A stretch of DNA of 64,000 bases from NCBI RefSeq assembly GCF_040813715.1, contig NZ_JBFOCH010000004.1; one strand, 5' to 3'. The notes under the pieces are model-generated. The model made no database searches. It was given only the letters and a program-made list of their open reading frames with translations, and was not told where the DNA came from. Positions 28,307 through 38,581 of the stretch are shown in pieces. Each line of letters starts with the position of its first letter. Positions within the stretch are counted from its first letter, which is position 1. Both the position numbers and the translations under genes were made by a program. This stretch comes from Mesorhizobium_K marinum. GTDB lineage: Bacteria; Pseudomonadota; Alphaproteobacteria; Rhizobiales; Rhizobiaceae.

Positions 28307-29183
28307 CGGCGCGTTCCGTCCCGCCGAAGAGCCGGGCCGCCATTGCGACCGCGCCGCCGAGAGCGTCGGTTCGGGGCTCCCTGAGCAGCGCCCGGTAGCG
28401 CGGCGAGAGCCGTTTTGCATGCAGCGGCGCCAGCCCACCGAGCAGGCAGAGCGGCATGCCCTCGTCGAGGTCGAGCGCCGCGAGCGACGCCTCGACGGCG
28501 GCCACCGCGCGCGCCAGGATCATCTCCGCAACCGGATCCCCCCTGGAGGCGTACTCGAACACCTTGGGGGCGAACCCGCCGTAGTCGCCGGGGGATGCAT
28601 TGATCGTGAACTCGACGACATCCTGCGGTTCGCCGCGGAATACGGCGAGGATCTCTGCGGTCAGGGGCGAGGCCGGCCTGATCCCGTCATGGGCCAGCAG
28701 CGTTTCCTCCAGCAGGTCGCGGCCGATGCGCCCGCCGCTGCCCTGGTCGCCGACCTGGAAACCCCATCCACCGACTGCGCGCGCCTTGCCGTTGCGGCGC
28801 ACCAGATAGGCCGTGCCGGTGCCGAGGATCGCGATGGCGCCGTCGCGGCCTTCGCCGACGGCGCCATCGAGGGCGATCAGCGCGTCGTTGACCACGCGGC
28901 TCTGCGCGAAGGGAAGGATTGTTTCGAGTTGCTGCGCATAGGTGCCGACATTGGTGCCGGCAAGTCCCAGGACGGCGCCGGTCGAGGTGATCAGCGCAGG
29001 GTCGTGGCCGGCTTCCTTGAAGGCCCGCGTCGCCGCGTCCACGATGTTTTCCCGCGCACGTGAAAGGTCGGTTCGGATATTGGCCGGGCCGGCCTTGCCG
29101 CGCCCGACGATCTGGCCGGCCGAAGTCGCCAGCGCCGCCCGGCAACCGGTTCCGCCGCCATCGATGCCGATTACGAATTTCAC
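28299..29183 (-). CDS. nagK: N-acetylglucosamine kinase, BadF/BadG ATPase family
   Basis: A 294-residue sugar kinase of the ASKHA fold: phosphate 1 motif VIGIDGGGTGCRAAL, phosphate 2 ILGTGTAYLVRR, and GGWGFQVGDQGSGGRIGRDL. It would phosphorylate GlcNAc (or glucosamine/MurNAc) taken up without a phosphotransferase system. The start is GTG 29183 (VKFVIGIDGGG) with GGAGG at 29191-29195; the in-frame ATG at 29225 would add 14 residues and overlap the operator. It is the first gene of the operon, divergent from murQ. Confidence 0.87.
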   Translation of the reverse strand: MKFVIGIDGGGTGCRAALATSAGQIVGRGKAGPANIRTDLSRARENIVDAATRAFKEAGHDPALITSTGAVLGLAGTNVGTYAQQLETILPFAQSRVVNDALIALDGAVGEGRDGAIAILGTGTAYLVRRNGKARAVGGWGFQVGDQGSGGRIGRDLLEETLLAHDGIRPASPLTAEILAVFRGEPQDVVEFTINASPGDYGGFAPKVFEYASRGDPVAEMILARAVAAVEASLAALDLDEGMPLCLLGGLAPLHAKRLSPRYRALLREPRTDALGGAVAMAARLFGGTERADV

Positions 29184-29206
29184 GGGAAATCCTCCATGAA
29201 GAGGAT

Positions 29207-29227
29207 AATACCAATAAAATACCAATA
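29207..29227 (-). promoter_or_regulatory. Direct-repeat operator in front of nagK
   Basis: AATACCAATA occurs at 29207-29216 and 29218-29227, an 11-bp period. Read toward nagK it is TTGGTATT-ATTGGTATT-like. The same double element with the same 11-bp period lies in front of murQ, pointing outward in the other direction. The GntR regulator encoded in the operon is the likely binder. Confidence 0.65.
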
Positions 29228-29341
29228 GCCAAGCCTTATTTTAGCGCTGGGGCAATCATGTGTCGTACTTTATTGAATTTGCTCGAATATTGCCCGATTG
29301 AATCGGTTGAAATCGACCAGCTCGATGACGACGCTGGACAA

Positions 29342-29361
29342 GTGGTATTTTTTTGGTATTG
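29342..29361 (+). promoter_or_regulatory. Direct-repeat operator in front of murQ
   Basis: TGGTATT at 29343-29349 and 29354-29360 repeats with an 11-bp period, and the block matches the element before nagK at nearly every position. It ends about 22 bp before the murQ start and overlaps the region just upstream of the ribosome site, suitable for repression. Confidence 0.65.
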
Positions 29362-29382
29362 TCGCCGAAGAGGAGGTGGCTG

Positions 29383-30303
29383 ATGGCCGAAAAGCGGACG
29401 GAAGCGCTGCACGCGAATGCTGGAGGGCTGGACGAGCGCGAACCTGGCGCCGTGCTTGGCATTCTGGCAGACGCCCAGATCGAGGCGGCCGGTGCCGTCA
29501 AGGGCGCCATTCCCGCCATCGCCGCAGCCGCTTCGCTTGTCGCGGAAACGCTCGCCTCCGGCGGCCGGCTCGCCTATGCGGCGGCCGGTAGCTCTGGCCT
29601 CATGGCGCTGGCTGACGCGCTCGAACTTCCGGGCACCTACGGCATATCACGCGACCGCATCGTCATCCTGTTTGCCGGCGGCGCGGCGGCGTTGAACGAC
29701 ATGGCCGGTGCGCCCGAGGACGACGCGGCCGGGGCCGCCCGCGAGGTGGCCGATGCCGCGCTTGGCGCCGGCGACTGCCTGATCGCTCTTTCCGCCAGCG
29801 GCTCGACGCCCTATGCGCTGGGCGCGCTCAAGGCAGCAGCGGATCGTGGCGTGCGCACCATCGCCATCGCCAACAATGCCGGCTCGGAGCTGCTTTCGCT
29901 CGCTGCGATCCCGGTTCTGCTTTCCACCCCGCCCGAGGTCATTGCCGGTTCGACCCGCATGGGCGCCGGCACGGCGCAGAAGATCGCGCTCAACATGATG
30001 TCCACGCTGGCCGGGGTCCATCTCGGCCATGTCCATGACGGCTACATGGTCAACCTTTTCGTCGACAACGCCAAGCTTCGCGGCCGCGCCGCGCGCATGG
30101 TCGCGTCGGTGACGGGCTGCGACGAAGCGACGGCGCTTGCCGCGCTCGGACAGACGGAAGGACGGGTCAAGCCGGCCGTCCTGATCGCAGCGGGCGCGGC
30201 GGACGCCGCCGCGGCCGAAGGACTGCTCGACAAGGCTGGCCGCAGGCTGCGTCCCGCTCTGTCGAGGCTGCATACTCTAGAGGGAAGCGGATCCAGGCCC
30301 TAG
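29383..30303 (+). CDS. murQ: N-acetylmuramic acid 6-phosphate etherase
   Basis: A 306-residue SIS-domain lyase that removes D-lactate from MurNAc-6-P to give GlcNAc-6-P. Motifs: AAAGSSGLMALADALELPGT (with the glutamate of the family), SASGSTPYALGALKAA and the C-terminal AGSTRMGAGTAQKIALNMM that marks MurQ. The ATG at 29383 has AGGAGG at 29371-29376. It is divergent from the nag operon with shared operators and followed by an ABC importer, so the two operons together handle GlcNAc and MurNAc from cell-wall turnover. Confidence 0.92.
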   Translation: MAEKRTEALHANAGGLDEREPGAVLGILADAQIEAAGAVKGAIPAIAAAASLVAETLASGGRLAYAAAGSSGLMALADALELPGTYGISRDRIVILFAGGAAALNDMAGAPEDDAAGAAREVADAALGAGDCLIALSASGSTPYALGALKAAADRGVRTIAIANNAGSELLSLAAIPVLLSTPPEVIAGSTRMGAGTAQKIALNMMSTLAGVHLGHVHDGYMVNLFVDNAKLRGRAARMVASVTGCDEATALAALGQTEGRVKPAVLIAAGAADAAAAEGLLDKAGRRLRPALSRLHTLEGSGSRP

Positions 30304-30358
30304 GCCGAACCCGCAGCCGCCAAAAGGAACCTGAGAAAGGTCAACAGGGAGACTGAAG

Positions 30359-31618
30359 ATGACACGTGTTACGCTTACAGCTCTGCTTCTCGGCACGAGC
30401 ATCCTGGGCACCGCCGGCATGGCCTTCGCCCAGGACACGACCCTCACCATCGAGAGCTGGCGCAACGATGACCTGCCGATCTGGCAGGAGAAGCTGATCC
30501 CAGCCTTCGAGGCCAAGAACCCCGGCATCAAGGTCGTGTTCTCGCCGTCCGCGCCGACCGAGTACAACGCCGCTCTGAACGCCAAGCTCGACGCCGGCTC
30601 GGCGGGCGATCTCATCACCTGCCGTCCGTTCGACGCGTCGCTCGAACTCTTCAACAAGGGCCATCTCGCCAGCCTGAACGACCTTGCCGGCATGGAGAAC
30701 TTCTCCGACGTCGCCAAGTCCGCCTGGCAGACCGACGACGGCGCCACCACCTTCTGCGTGCCGATGGCGTCGGTCATCCACGGCTTCATCTACAACAAGG
30801 ACGCCTTCGACCAGCTTGGCATCGCCGTGCCGACGACGGAAGCCGAGTTCTTCGCCGCGCTCGACAAGATCAAGGAAGACGGCACCTATATCCCGATGGC
30901 GATGGGCACCAAGGATCTCTGGGAAGCCGCGACCATGGGCTACCAGAACATCGGCCCGACGTACTGGAAGGGCGAGGAAGGCCGTCTGGCGCTGATCAAG
31001 GGCGAGCAGAAGCTGACCGACCCGCAGTGGGTCGAGCCGTTCGCGACGCTCGCCAAGTGGAAGGACTATCTCGGCGACGGCTTCGAGGCGCAGTCCTATC
31101 CCGATAGCCAGAATCTCTTCACGCTCGGCCGCGCCGCGATCTACCCCTCGGGCTCGTGGGAGATCTCGGTGTTCAACCCGCAGGCGCAGTTCAAGATGGG
31201 CGCCTTCGCACCGCCGGTCAGGAATGCCGGCGACACCTGCTACATTTCCGACCACAACGACATCGGCATCGGCCTGAACGCCAAGAGCGCCAATGCGGAC
31301 GCGGCGAAGACCTTCCTCACCTGGGTTGCCTCGCCGGAATTCGCCTCCATCTACGCCAACGCGCTGCCGGGCTTCTTCAGCCTGAACTCCGCTCCCGTTC
31401 AGATGGAAGACCCCTTGGCGCAGGAGTTCGTCTCCTGGCGCGAGAAGTGCAAGCCGACCATCCGCTCGACCTACCAGATCCTGTCGCGCGGCACGCCGAA
31501 CCTGGAAAACGAGACCTGGGTCAAGTCGGCCAACGTGATCAACGGCACGGAGACGCCGGAAGCCGCTGCGGCCGAACTGCAGAAGGGCCTCGACAGCTGG
31601 TACAAGCCGGCTAACTGA
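30359..31618 (+). CDS. ABC importer periplasmic binding protein, probably amino sugar
   Basis: A 419-residue family 1 solute-binding protein. The signal peptide ends at GMAFA-QDTTLT. The mature N-terminus is TIESWRNDDLPIWQEKLIPA, a layout shared with oligosaccharide- and GlcNAc-type binding proteins. AGGGAG precedes the start. It lies 55 bp after murQ and is followed by a hairpin and two permeases and an ATPase. From this context the substrate is likely GlcNAc, a chitin fragment or a muropeptide sugar; that is inference. The cysteines at TCRPF, TFCVPM, DTCYIS and EKCKP are even in number. Confidence 0.88.
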   Translation: MTRVTLTALLLGTSILGTAGMAFAQDTTLTIESWRNDDLPIWQEKLIPAFEAKNPGIKVVFSPSAPTEYNAALNAKLDAGSAGDLITCRPFDASLELFNKGHLASLNDLAGMENFSDVAKSAWQTDDGATTFCVPMASVIHGFIYNKDAFDQLGIAVPTTEAEFFAALDKIKEDGTYIPMAMGTKDLWEAATMGYQNIGPTYWKGEEGRLALIKGEQKLTDPQWVEPFATLAKWKDYLGDGFEAQSYPDSQNLFTLGRAAIYPSGSWEISVFNPQAQFKMGAFAPPVRNAGDTCYISDHNDIGIGLNAKSANADAAKTFLTWVASPEFASIYANALPGFFSLNSAPVQMEDPLAQEFVSWREKCKPTIRSTYQILSRGTPNLENETWVKSANVINGTETPEAAAAELQKGLDSWYKPAN

Positions 31619-31632
31619 CGATCCAGCCCGGG

Positions 31633-31656
31633 CCCTCCCCTTCGGGGGAGGGTTTT
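31633..31656 (+). terminator. Intercistronic terminator-like hairpin
   Basis: An 8-bp stem (31633-31640 with 31645-31652) with a TTCG tetraloop is followed by TTTT. It sits 15 bp after the binding-protein stop and 213 bp before the first permease. Partial termination here would give more binding protein than membrane components. The rest of the 250-bp gap shows no gene. Confidence 0.75.
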
Positions 31657-31868
31657 CTGGACTGAACGGGAGCGGGCATTGCCGCCTGCCCCCAATTTCG
31701 ATTGCCGGCGCCGCCACTCGCCCTTACCCTCTCCTCTTGAAGTCCGGGGACGACGGGGCGCCGCCGTCGTGGCCTTTGCTCATCTCCCCGCCTCGTCGAG
31801 GCTGACGTCAGGCGGGCGAGGCGCAGTTTCTGACGATTGACGAAACCGGGAAGGCGCGAGAGACGCGC

Positions 31869-32792
31869 ATGGCGACCGAAGCAAGAAAACCCGTCCGCTG
31901 GCATATCGCCGCGTTCCTCGCGCCGGCGGTGCTGGTCTACACGGCGGTGATGATCATCCCTCTTTTCGGCACGCTGCAGCTGTCGCTGTTCAACGCCGAG
32001 AACCAGCAGCGCTACTTCGCGGGCCTGCAGAACTTCCGCACGCTGTTCGGCGATCCGCGGTGGTCGGCCTCCTTCTGGAACGCGCTCTGGAACAACACCT
32101 GGTTCTTCATCATCCACATGGTGGTGCAGAACCCGATCGGCATCGCGCTGGCCGCCCTGCTGTCCAGTCCGCGACTGCGCTTCTCGGCCTTCTACCGCAC
32201 CGCCATCTTCATCCCGACGATCCTCTCCTTCGTCATCGTCGGCTTCGCCTGGAAGCTCATCCTCTCGCCGCTCTGGGGCGTCGCGCCAAACCTGCTCGAC
32301 CTTGTCGGGCTGAAAAGCCTGTTCACGCCCTGGCTCGGCAAGGAGGCGTATGCGCTGACCACGCTCGGCCTGATCTCGGTCTGGCAGTTCGTCGGCATCC
32401 CGATGATGCTGATCTACGCCGCCCTGCTGTCCATCCCCGACGAGGTCATCGAAGCAGCCGAGATGGACGGCATCACCGGCATGGCGCAGTTCTGGAAGAT
32501 CAAGCTGCCGCTGATCCTGCCCTCGATCGGCATCATTTCGATCCTCACCTTCGTCGGCAATTTCAACGCCTTCGACCTGATCTATTCGGCGCAAGGCGCG
32601 CTCGCCGGGCCGAACTACTCGACCGACATCCTCGGCACCTTCCTGTACCGCACCTTCTTCGGCTTCCAGCTGCAGGCCGGCGACCCCTACATGGGTTCGA
32701 CCATCGCCTCGATGATGTTCCTGATCATCCTGACTGGCGTCTGCATCTACCTGTTCACCATCCAGACGCGCCTGCGTCGGTACCAGTTCTGA
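31869..32792 (+). CDS. ABC importer permease (MalF-like), amino-sugar operon
   Basis: A 307-residue inner-membrane protein of the CUT1 permease family with six helices. The EAA loop is EAAEMDGITGMAQFWKIKLP. The N-terminus MATEARKPVRWHIAAFLAPA carries basic residues before the first helix, consistent with a cytoplasmic start. The second permease begins 10 bp downstream. It forms the channel with that permease, powered by the ATPase at 33674. Confidence 0.92.
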   Translation: MATEARKPVRWHIAAFLAPAVLVYTAVMIIPLFGTLQLSLFNAENQQRYFAGLQNFRTLFGDPRWSASFWNALWNNTWFFIIHMVVQNPIGIALAALLSSPRLRFSAFYRTAIFIPTILSFVIVGFAWKLILSPLWGVAPNLLDLVGLKSLFTPWLGKEAYALTTLGLISVWQFVGIPMMLIYAALLSIPDEVIEAAEMDGITGMAQFWKIKLPLILPSIGIISILTFVGNFNAFDLIYSAQGALAGPNYSTDILGTFLYRTFFGFQLQAGDPYMGSTIASMMFLIILTGVCIYLFTIQTRLRRYQF

Positions 32793-32802
32793 GGGGGACA
32801 GG

Positions 32803-33642
32803 ATGAGCCGCGCGACCTCCTCGCTCCCCCGCACGATCGGCGCCCATGCCGCGCTCATCGCCTACACGGCGATCGCGCTGTTCCCGGTCGTCGTCATCGT
32901 CATCAACTCGTTCAAGTCGCGCAATGCGATCTTCCGCACGCCGCTGTCGCCGCCGACGCCCGAGACCTTCGATCTCATCGGGTACACGACGGTGCTTAAC
33001 CAGGGCGACTTCTTCCTCTATTTCCAGAACAGCCTGATCGTCACCGTTGCCTCGCTGTTCTTCGTGCTGCTGTTCGGGGCCATGGCGGCCTTCGCGCTCT
33101 CGGAGTACCGCTTTCGCGGCAACACGATGATGGGCCTCTACCTGGCGCTCGGCATCATGATCCCGATCCGCCTCGGCACCGTCGCCATCCTGCAGCTGAT
33201 GGTGGCAAGCGGCCTGGTCAACACGCTGACGGCGCTCGTCCTCGTCTACACCGCACAGGGCTTGCCGCTCGCCGTCTTCATCCTGTCCGAGTTCATGAAG
33301 CAGGTGTCCGGCGACCTGAAGAACGCCGGCCGCATCGACGGGCTCAGCGAATACCGCATCTTCTTCCGCCTCGTGCTGCCGCTCGTGCGCCCGGCAATGG
33401 CGACGGTCGCGGTCTTTACAATGATCCCCATCTGGAACGACCTCTGGTTCCCGCTGATCCTCGCGCCGTCGGAGGCGACGAAGACGATCACCCTCGGCGC
33501 CCAGCTCTTCATCGGCCAGTACGTGACCAACTGGAACGCGGTGCTGGCGGCACTGTCGCTGGCCATCCTGCCGGTCTTGGTCCTCTACCTCATCTTCTCG
33601 CGTCAACTGATCCGCGGCATCACCTCCGGCGCCGTGAAATGA
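32803..33642 (+). CDS. ABC importer permease (MalG-like), amino-sugar operon
   Basis: A 279-residue, six-helix permease. The EAA loop is seen as NAGRIDGLSEYRIFFRLVLP and the C-terminus RQLIRGITSGAVK is typical of MalG-type subunits. GAGGGG precedes the ATG. It lies 10 bp after its partner permease and 31 bp before the ATPase gene. Confidence 0.92.
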   Translation: MSRATSSLPRTIGAHAALIAYTAIALFPVVVIVINSFKSRNAIFRTPLSPPTPETFDLIGYTTVLNQGDFFLYFQNSLIVTVASLFFVLLFGAMAAFALSEYRFRGNTMMGLYLALGIMIPIRLGTVAILQLMVASGLVNTLTALVLVYTAQGLPLAVFILSEFMKQVSGDLKNAGRIDGLSEYRIFFRLVLPLVRPAMATVAVFTMIPIWNDLWFPLILAPSEATKTITLGAQLFIGQYVTNWNAVLAALSLAILPVLVLYLIFSRQLIRGITSGAVK

Positions 33643-33673
33643 ACGTTCCCGACAACAAAGAGCGGAGGCCGGT

Positions 33674-34675
<1,002 letters not shown>

Positions 34676-34725
34676 ACGAAAATCTCCTCCATCGCATCCT
34701 GCGCGGGCCGGCTGCGAGGAACACG

Positions 34726-35943
34726 ATGAACGACCCCGACATTGCCTCGATCACCGCATGGACTGTGGAGCGCGGGCTTGCCGGCGACGGCGAGATCGCC
34801 CTGCTCCATGGCTTCTGCGAACGCTGTGCGGCCGCCGGCCTGCCGGTCACGCGCGCCATCGCCATCATCGACACGCTTCACCCGGTCTACGAGGGGCGCG
34901 TCTTCTACTGGAGCGGCGACCGGCCTCTCGACACGCCGATGTCGCAATACGAGCCGAACAGCGGAGGCGACGGCGAGCCCGGCTGGCTGACCAGCCCCTT
35001 CTACCAGATGTTCAACAGCGGCGAGGGCGAAATGCGACGCCGGCTGCATCTCGGCGAGACGGCGGACTTCGCCGTGCTGGAGGACCTGCGACAGGAGGGC
35101 CAGACGGACTGGTTCGCCATGGTGCAGCGTTTCGACAAGGCGACCGCCATCGGCGAGATGGACTGTTTCATGTCGCGCTGGACCACGGCCCAGCCCGGCG
35201 GATTTTCCGATGCCGATATCACGGCGCTCCGCCGTCTGGTTCCCACGCTTGGCCTCGCCATCAAGTCGGCCTCGCTTGCCCGCGTCGCCCAATCGCTGGT
35301 GGAGGCCTACCTCGGCCGCGATCCCGGCCGCCGCGTGCTCAAGGGCAAGGTCTCGAGGGGCGCCGCCGAGCGCATCAATGCGGTGATCTGGTTCTCGGAT
35401 CTGCAGGGCTACACCGCGCTCACCGAGCGCATCGGCAGCGACGAAATCATTCCGCTGCTGAACGACTATGCCGAGATCGTCATCACCTCGGTACACGCCG
35501 CCGGCGGCGATGTGCTGAAGCTGATGGCCGACGGCGTGCTCGCCATCTTCACCGCCGGCGACCCGGCGGCCGCCTGCGCCGCCGCGCTCGCCGCCGAAGC
35601 CGGCATGCGGCGGAAGCACGACGAGTTGAACGACCGGCGCGCGGCCGCCGGCCGTCCGGTTTCGTCGATCTATCTCGGCCTGCACATCGGCGACGTCTTC
35701 TACGGCAACATTGGCAGCAAGGACCGGCTTGATTTCACGGTCGTCGGCCAGGCCGTCAACGAGGCGAGCCGCATCGCCTCGATGTGCCGGTCGGTCGATC
35801 GCGAAGTGCTGCTCTCCTCCGCATTCAGGGAGTTCCTGCCGGAACCCGAACAGGACCGGCTCGTCTCGGTCGGGCGCTACGCGCTGCGCGGTGTCAGCCG
35901 GCCTGAGGAATTGTTCACCATCGATCCCGAGCGGCGCGGCTGA
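34726..35943 (+). CDS. Class III adenylate/guanylate cyclase
   Basis: A 405-residue soluble cyclase. Residues 1-190 form an uncharacterised N-terminal sensor region (ITAWTVERGL; MFNSGEGEMRRRL). The cyclase domain spans about 215-395. Metal-binding aspartates are in WFSDLQGYTALTERIGS and GGDVLKLMADGVLAIF, with HIGDVFYGNIGS and VVGQAVNEASRIASM near the substrate and transition-state positions. GAGGA at 34716-34720 supports the start. Located 50 bp after the sugar ATPase, it may be part of the amino-sugar operon and link uptake to cyclic nucleotide signalling; that link is inferred. Confidence 0.9.
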   Translation: MNDPDIASITAWTVERGLAGDGEIALLHGFCERCAAAGLPVTRAIAIIDTLHPVYEGRVFYWSGDRPLDTPMSQYEPNSGGDGEPGWLTSPFYQMFNSGEGEMRRRLHLGETADFAVLEDLRQEGQTDWFAMVQRFDKATAIGEMDCFMSRWTTAQPGGFSDADITALRRLVPTLGLAIKSASLARVAQSLVEAYLGRDPGRRVLKGKVSRGAAERINAVIWFSDLQGYTALTERIGSDEIIPLLNDYAEIVITSVHAAGGDVLKLMADGVLAIFTAGDPAAACAAALAAEAGMRRKHDELNDRRAAAGRPVSSIYLGLHIGDVFYGNIGSKDRLDFTVVGQAVNEASRIASMCRSVDREVLLSSAFREFLPEPEQDRLVSVGRYALRGVSRPEELFTIDPERRG

Positions 35944-36063
35944 CGCGCGCGGCCGTCGCCCTTGGGGCAGTTGCGACTCCGTGACACAATCGGCCGCGCG
36001 CACTTGGCAAGCCCCGGCAAATGCGCGCATGATCGTCCCGGAACAAGGACGACCGGACCCCGC

Positions 36064-36743
36064 ATGAAGCTCTCCATGAACACCGATTTCACGAAATTTC
36101 CGCGTGCGGTATCGGTCGCGCCGGCCGGAAGCGCGGCAGGTCAGCCCGCCGGCAGGGCCGTGCTCGCCCATGACGAGCGACATCTGCGCCGGCGCGCGAT
36201 CGAACTCGTCGACGGCGCCAAGGTTCTGGTCGACCTGCCCGAGGCGGTGATGCTGGCCGACGGCGACCGGCTCGTGCTGGAGGACGGCGGCGAGGTCGAG
36301 ATCGCGGCGGCGCCGGAAGAACTCTACAACGTCCGCGCCCGCGATTCCGTCCACCTTGCCGAACTCGCCTGGCACATCGGCAACCGGCATCTTGCAGCCG
36401 CGATATCGGCTGATCGCATTCTCATCCTGCGCGACCACGTCATCAAGGCGATGCTCGAGGGGCTGGGCGCGACGGTCAGCGACGTCGTCGAGCCGTTCTC
36501 GCCGGTGCGCGGGGCCTATTCCGGCCATGCGCACGGGCATGACCACCATGGCCACGATCATCACGACCACCATCACGACCACCACCATGGCCATGGCGAG
36601 CGCGACGCTTACGGGCGCCTGCCCGGCGACCNGATCATCACGACCACGACCACGATCACGACCACCACCACCATGGCCATGGCGAACGCGACTCTTACGG
36701 GCGCCTGCCCGGCGACCCGCACTACGGCCACAATCATGCCTGA
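36064..36743 (+). CDS. ureE: Urease accessory protein UreE, His-rich tail (broken by an assembly join)
   Basis: A nickel chaperone for urease maturation. The N-terminal part (residues 1-155) carries RRRAIELVDGAKVLVDLPEA and YNVRARDSVHLAELAWHIGN and the UreE peptide- and nickel-binding domains. The C-terminal tail is very rich in His/Asp (runs of HDHH and DHHHGHGE) for nickel storage, and ends YGHNHA. A join at N36632 repeats the tail. The two copies differ by 9 bp in the His tract, so the true protein is about 197-200 residues depending on strain. The start is ATG 36064 (MKLSMNTDF), with ATG 36076 as an alternative. The stop overlaps ureF by 8 bp. Confidence 0.9.
36556..36717 (+). repeat. Assembly join at N36632 in the ureE His tract
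   Basis: Positions 36556-36631 and 36633-36717 are two versions of the same His-rich coding tract. They are offset by 77 bp at their start and 86 bp at their end, so the second has 9 extra bases (three more His/Asp codons), plus a few substitutions. The sum breaks the ureE frame. Confidence 0.88.
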
Positions 36744-37398
36744 AGCGGCGGCCACGCAGCTTCGTCTGATGGCCTTCCTCTCGCCGGCCTTCCCGGTCGG
36801 CGGCTTCTCCTACAGCCATGGCCTTGAGCGGGCCGCGCATGACGGCCGCCTGCCGGACGCCGAGGCACTGCGCGAATGGCTCTCCGACCTGATCGCCTTC
36901 GGTTCCGGTTGGAACGATGCCGTCCTGTTCGCCGAGGCGCATCGTCGTGCACGGGACGGCGACCTGCATGAACTCGCCCAACTCGCCGAGGCGCTGGCCG
37001 GCTCGGCGGAACGCCATCGCGAGTCCATGCTGCAGGGCGCAGCCTTCGTCGCCGCCGCGTGCGCCTGGCCCCATGCGGTGCTCGACCGGCTGCCCGCCGA
37101 CTGCCCCTATTGTGTCGCGGCAGGAGCGATCCTCGGTGCGCATGGCGTTGCGCTCGAAGCCGCGCTCGGCGCATGGCTGCAGGCGTTCTCGATGAATCTC
37201 ATCCAGGCGGCGATCCGTCTCGGCGTCACCGGCCAGCAGGGCGCGATGGCCGTCGTCGCGGCGCTGGAGCCTGTGACGCTCGACGCGGCGCGGCGCGCGA
37301 ATGGGTCCACGCTGGACGACCTCGGCTCCGCGTCGCTTTTGTCCGAGATCGCGGCGATGAAGCATGAGACGCAATCCTCGAGGCTGTTCCGCTCATGA
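36736..37398 (+). CDS. ureF: Urease accessory protein UreF
   Basis: A 220-residue helical protein that works with UreG (and UreH/UreD) to load nickel into urease. The N-terminal family signature is LSPAFPVGGFSYSHGLE; the C-terminal segment LLSEIAAMKHETQSSRLFRS is also typical. The ATG at 36736 lies inside the end of ureE (8-bp overlap), and the stop overlaps the DUF3995 start by 4 bp, so the series is translationally coupled. Confidence 0.93.
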   Translation: MPEAAATQLRLMAFLSPAFPVGGFSYSHGLERAAHDGRLPDAEALREWLSDLIAFGSGWNDAVLFAEAHRRARDGDLHELAQLAEALAGSAERHRESMLQGAAFVAAACAWPHAVLDRLPADCPYCVAAGAILGAHGVALEAALGAWLQAFSMNLIQAAIRLGVTGQQGAMAVVAALEPVTLDAARRANGSTLDDLGSASLLSEIAAMKHETQSSRLFRS

Positions 37399-37831
37399 CC
37401 GCGTTGGCCGTGGCGCTCGCTTGCGTGCTGCTGGTTCTCGCCGGATTGCATGCCTATTGGGGGCTGGGCGGCGTCTGGCCAGGAAACGACGCCGCCTCCT
37501 GCGCGCGCACCGTCGCCGGTTTTCAAGGGGTCGACGCCATGCCCGGTCCGATTGCCAGCTTTGCCGTCGCCGCTGCGCTCTGCTTTTCGGCGACCGTGGC
37601 GCTCGTGCTCGGCGGCGTGATCGCAAGCCCATTTCCGTTCTTCGTCCTCGGCCCGGCGGCGCTCTTCATCACGCTGGTGTTCCTCGGACGAGGCGTTGTC
37701 GGCTTCACTCCGGCCTGGCGGCGGCTGACGCCCGAAATGCCATTCGCCCGCCTCGACAGGCTCTACTATTCGCCGTTGTGCCTGCTCATCGGCGCGGCGT
37801 TCTTCACGCTTGGCATCAGGGGATTTTCCGC

Positions 37832-37835
<4 letters not shown>
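37395..37835 (+). CDS. DUF3995 membrane protein inserted between ureF and ureG
   Basis: A 146-residue protein with four predicted membrane helices and the family signature GLHAYWGLGGVWPG near the N-terminus. DUF3995 has no established role. It overlaps ureF by 4 bp and ureG by 4 bp, so it is fully embedded in the urease accessory operon. That makes a link to urea, ammonia or nickel transport tempting, but this is inference from position only. Confidence 0.82.
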
Positions 37836-38467
<632 letters not shown>

Positions 38468-38581
38468 AGGCCGTCCACAGCCGTTCCGCGCCGTCGCCGA
38501 ACGCGCGTATCAGGCTATCGAATCCAGTTGCCCCGGCGCTGAAGCCTGGGGCATCCTCGACCCAACACGGAGGAACGCGTC

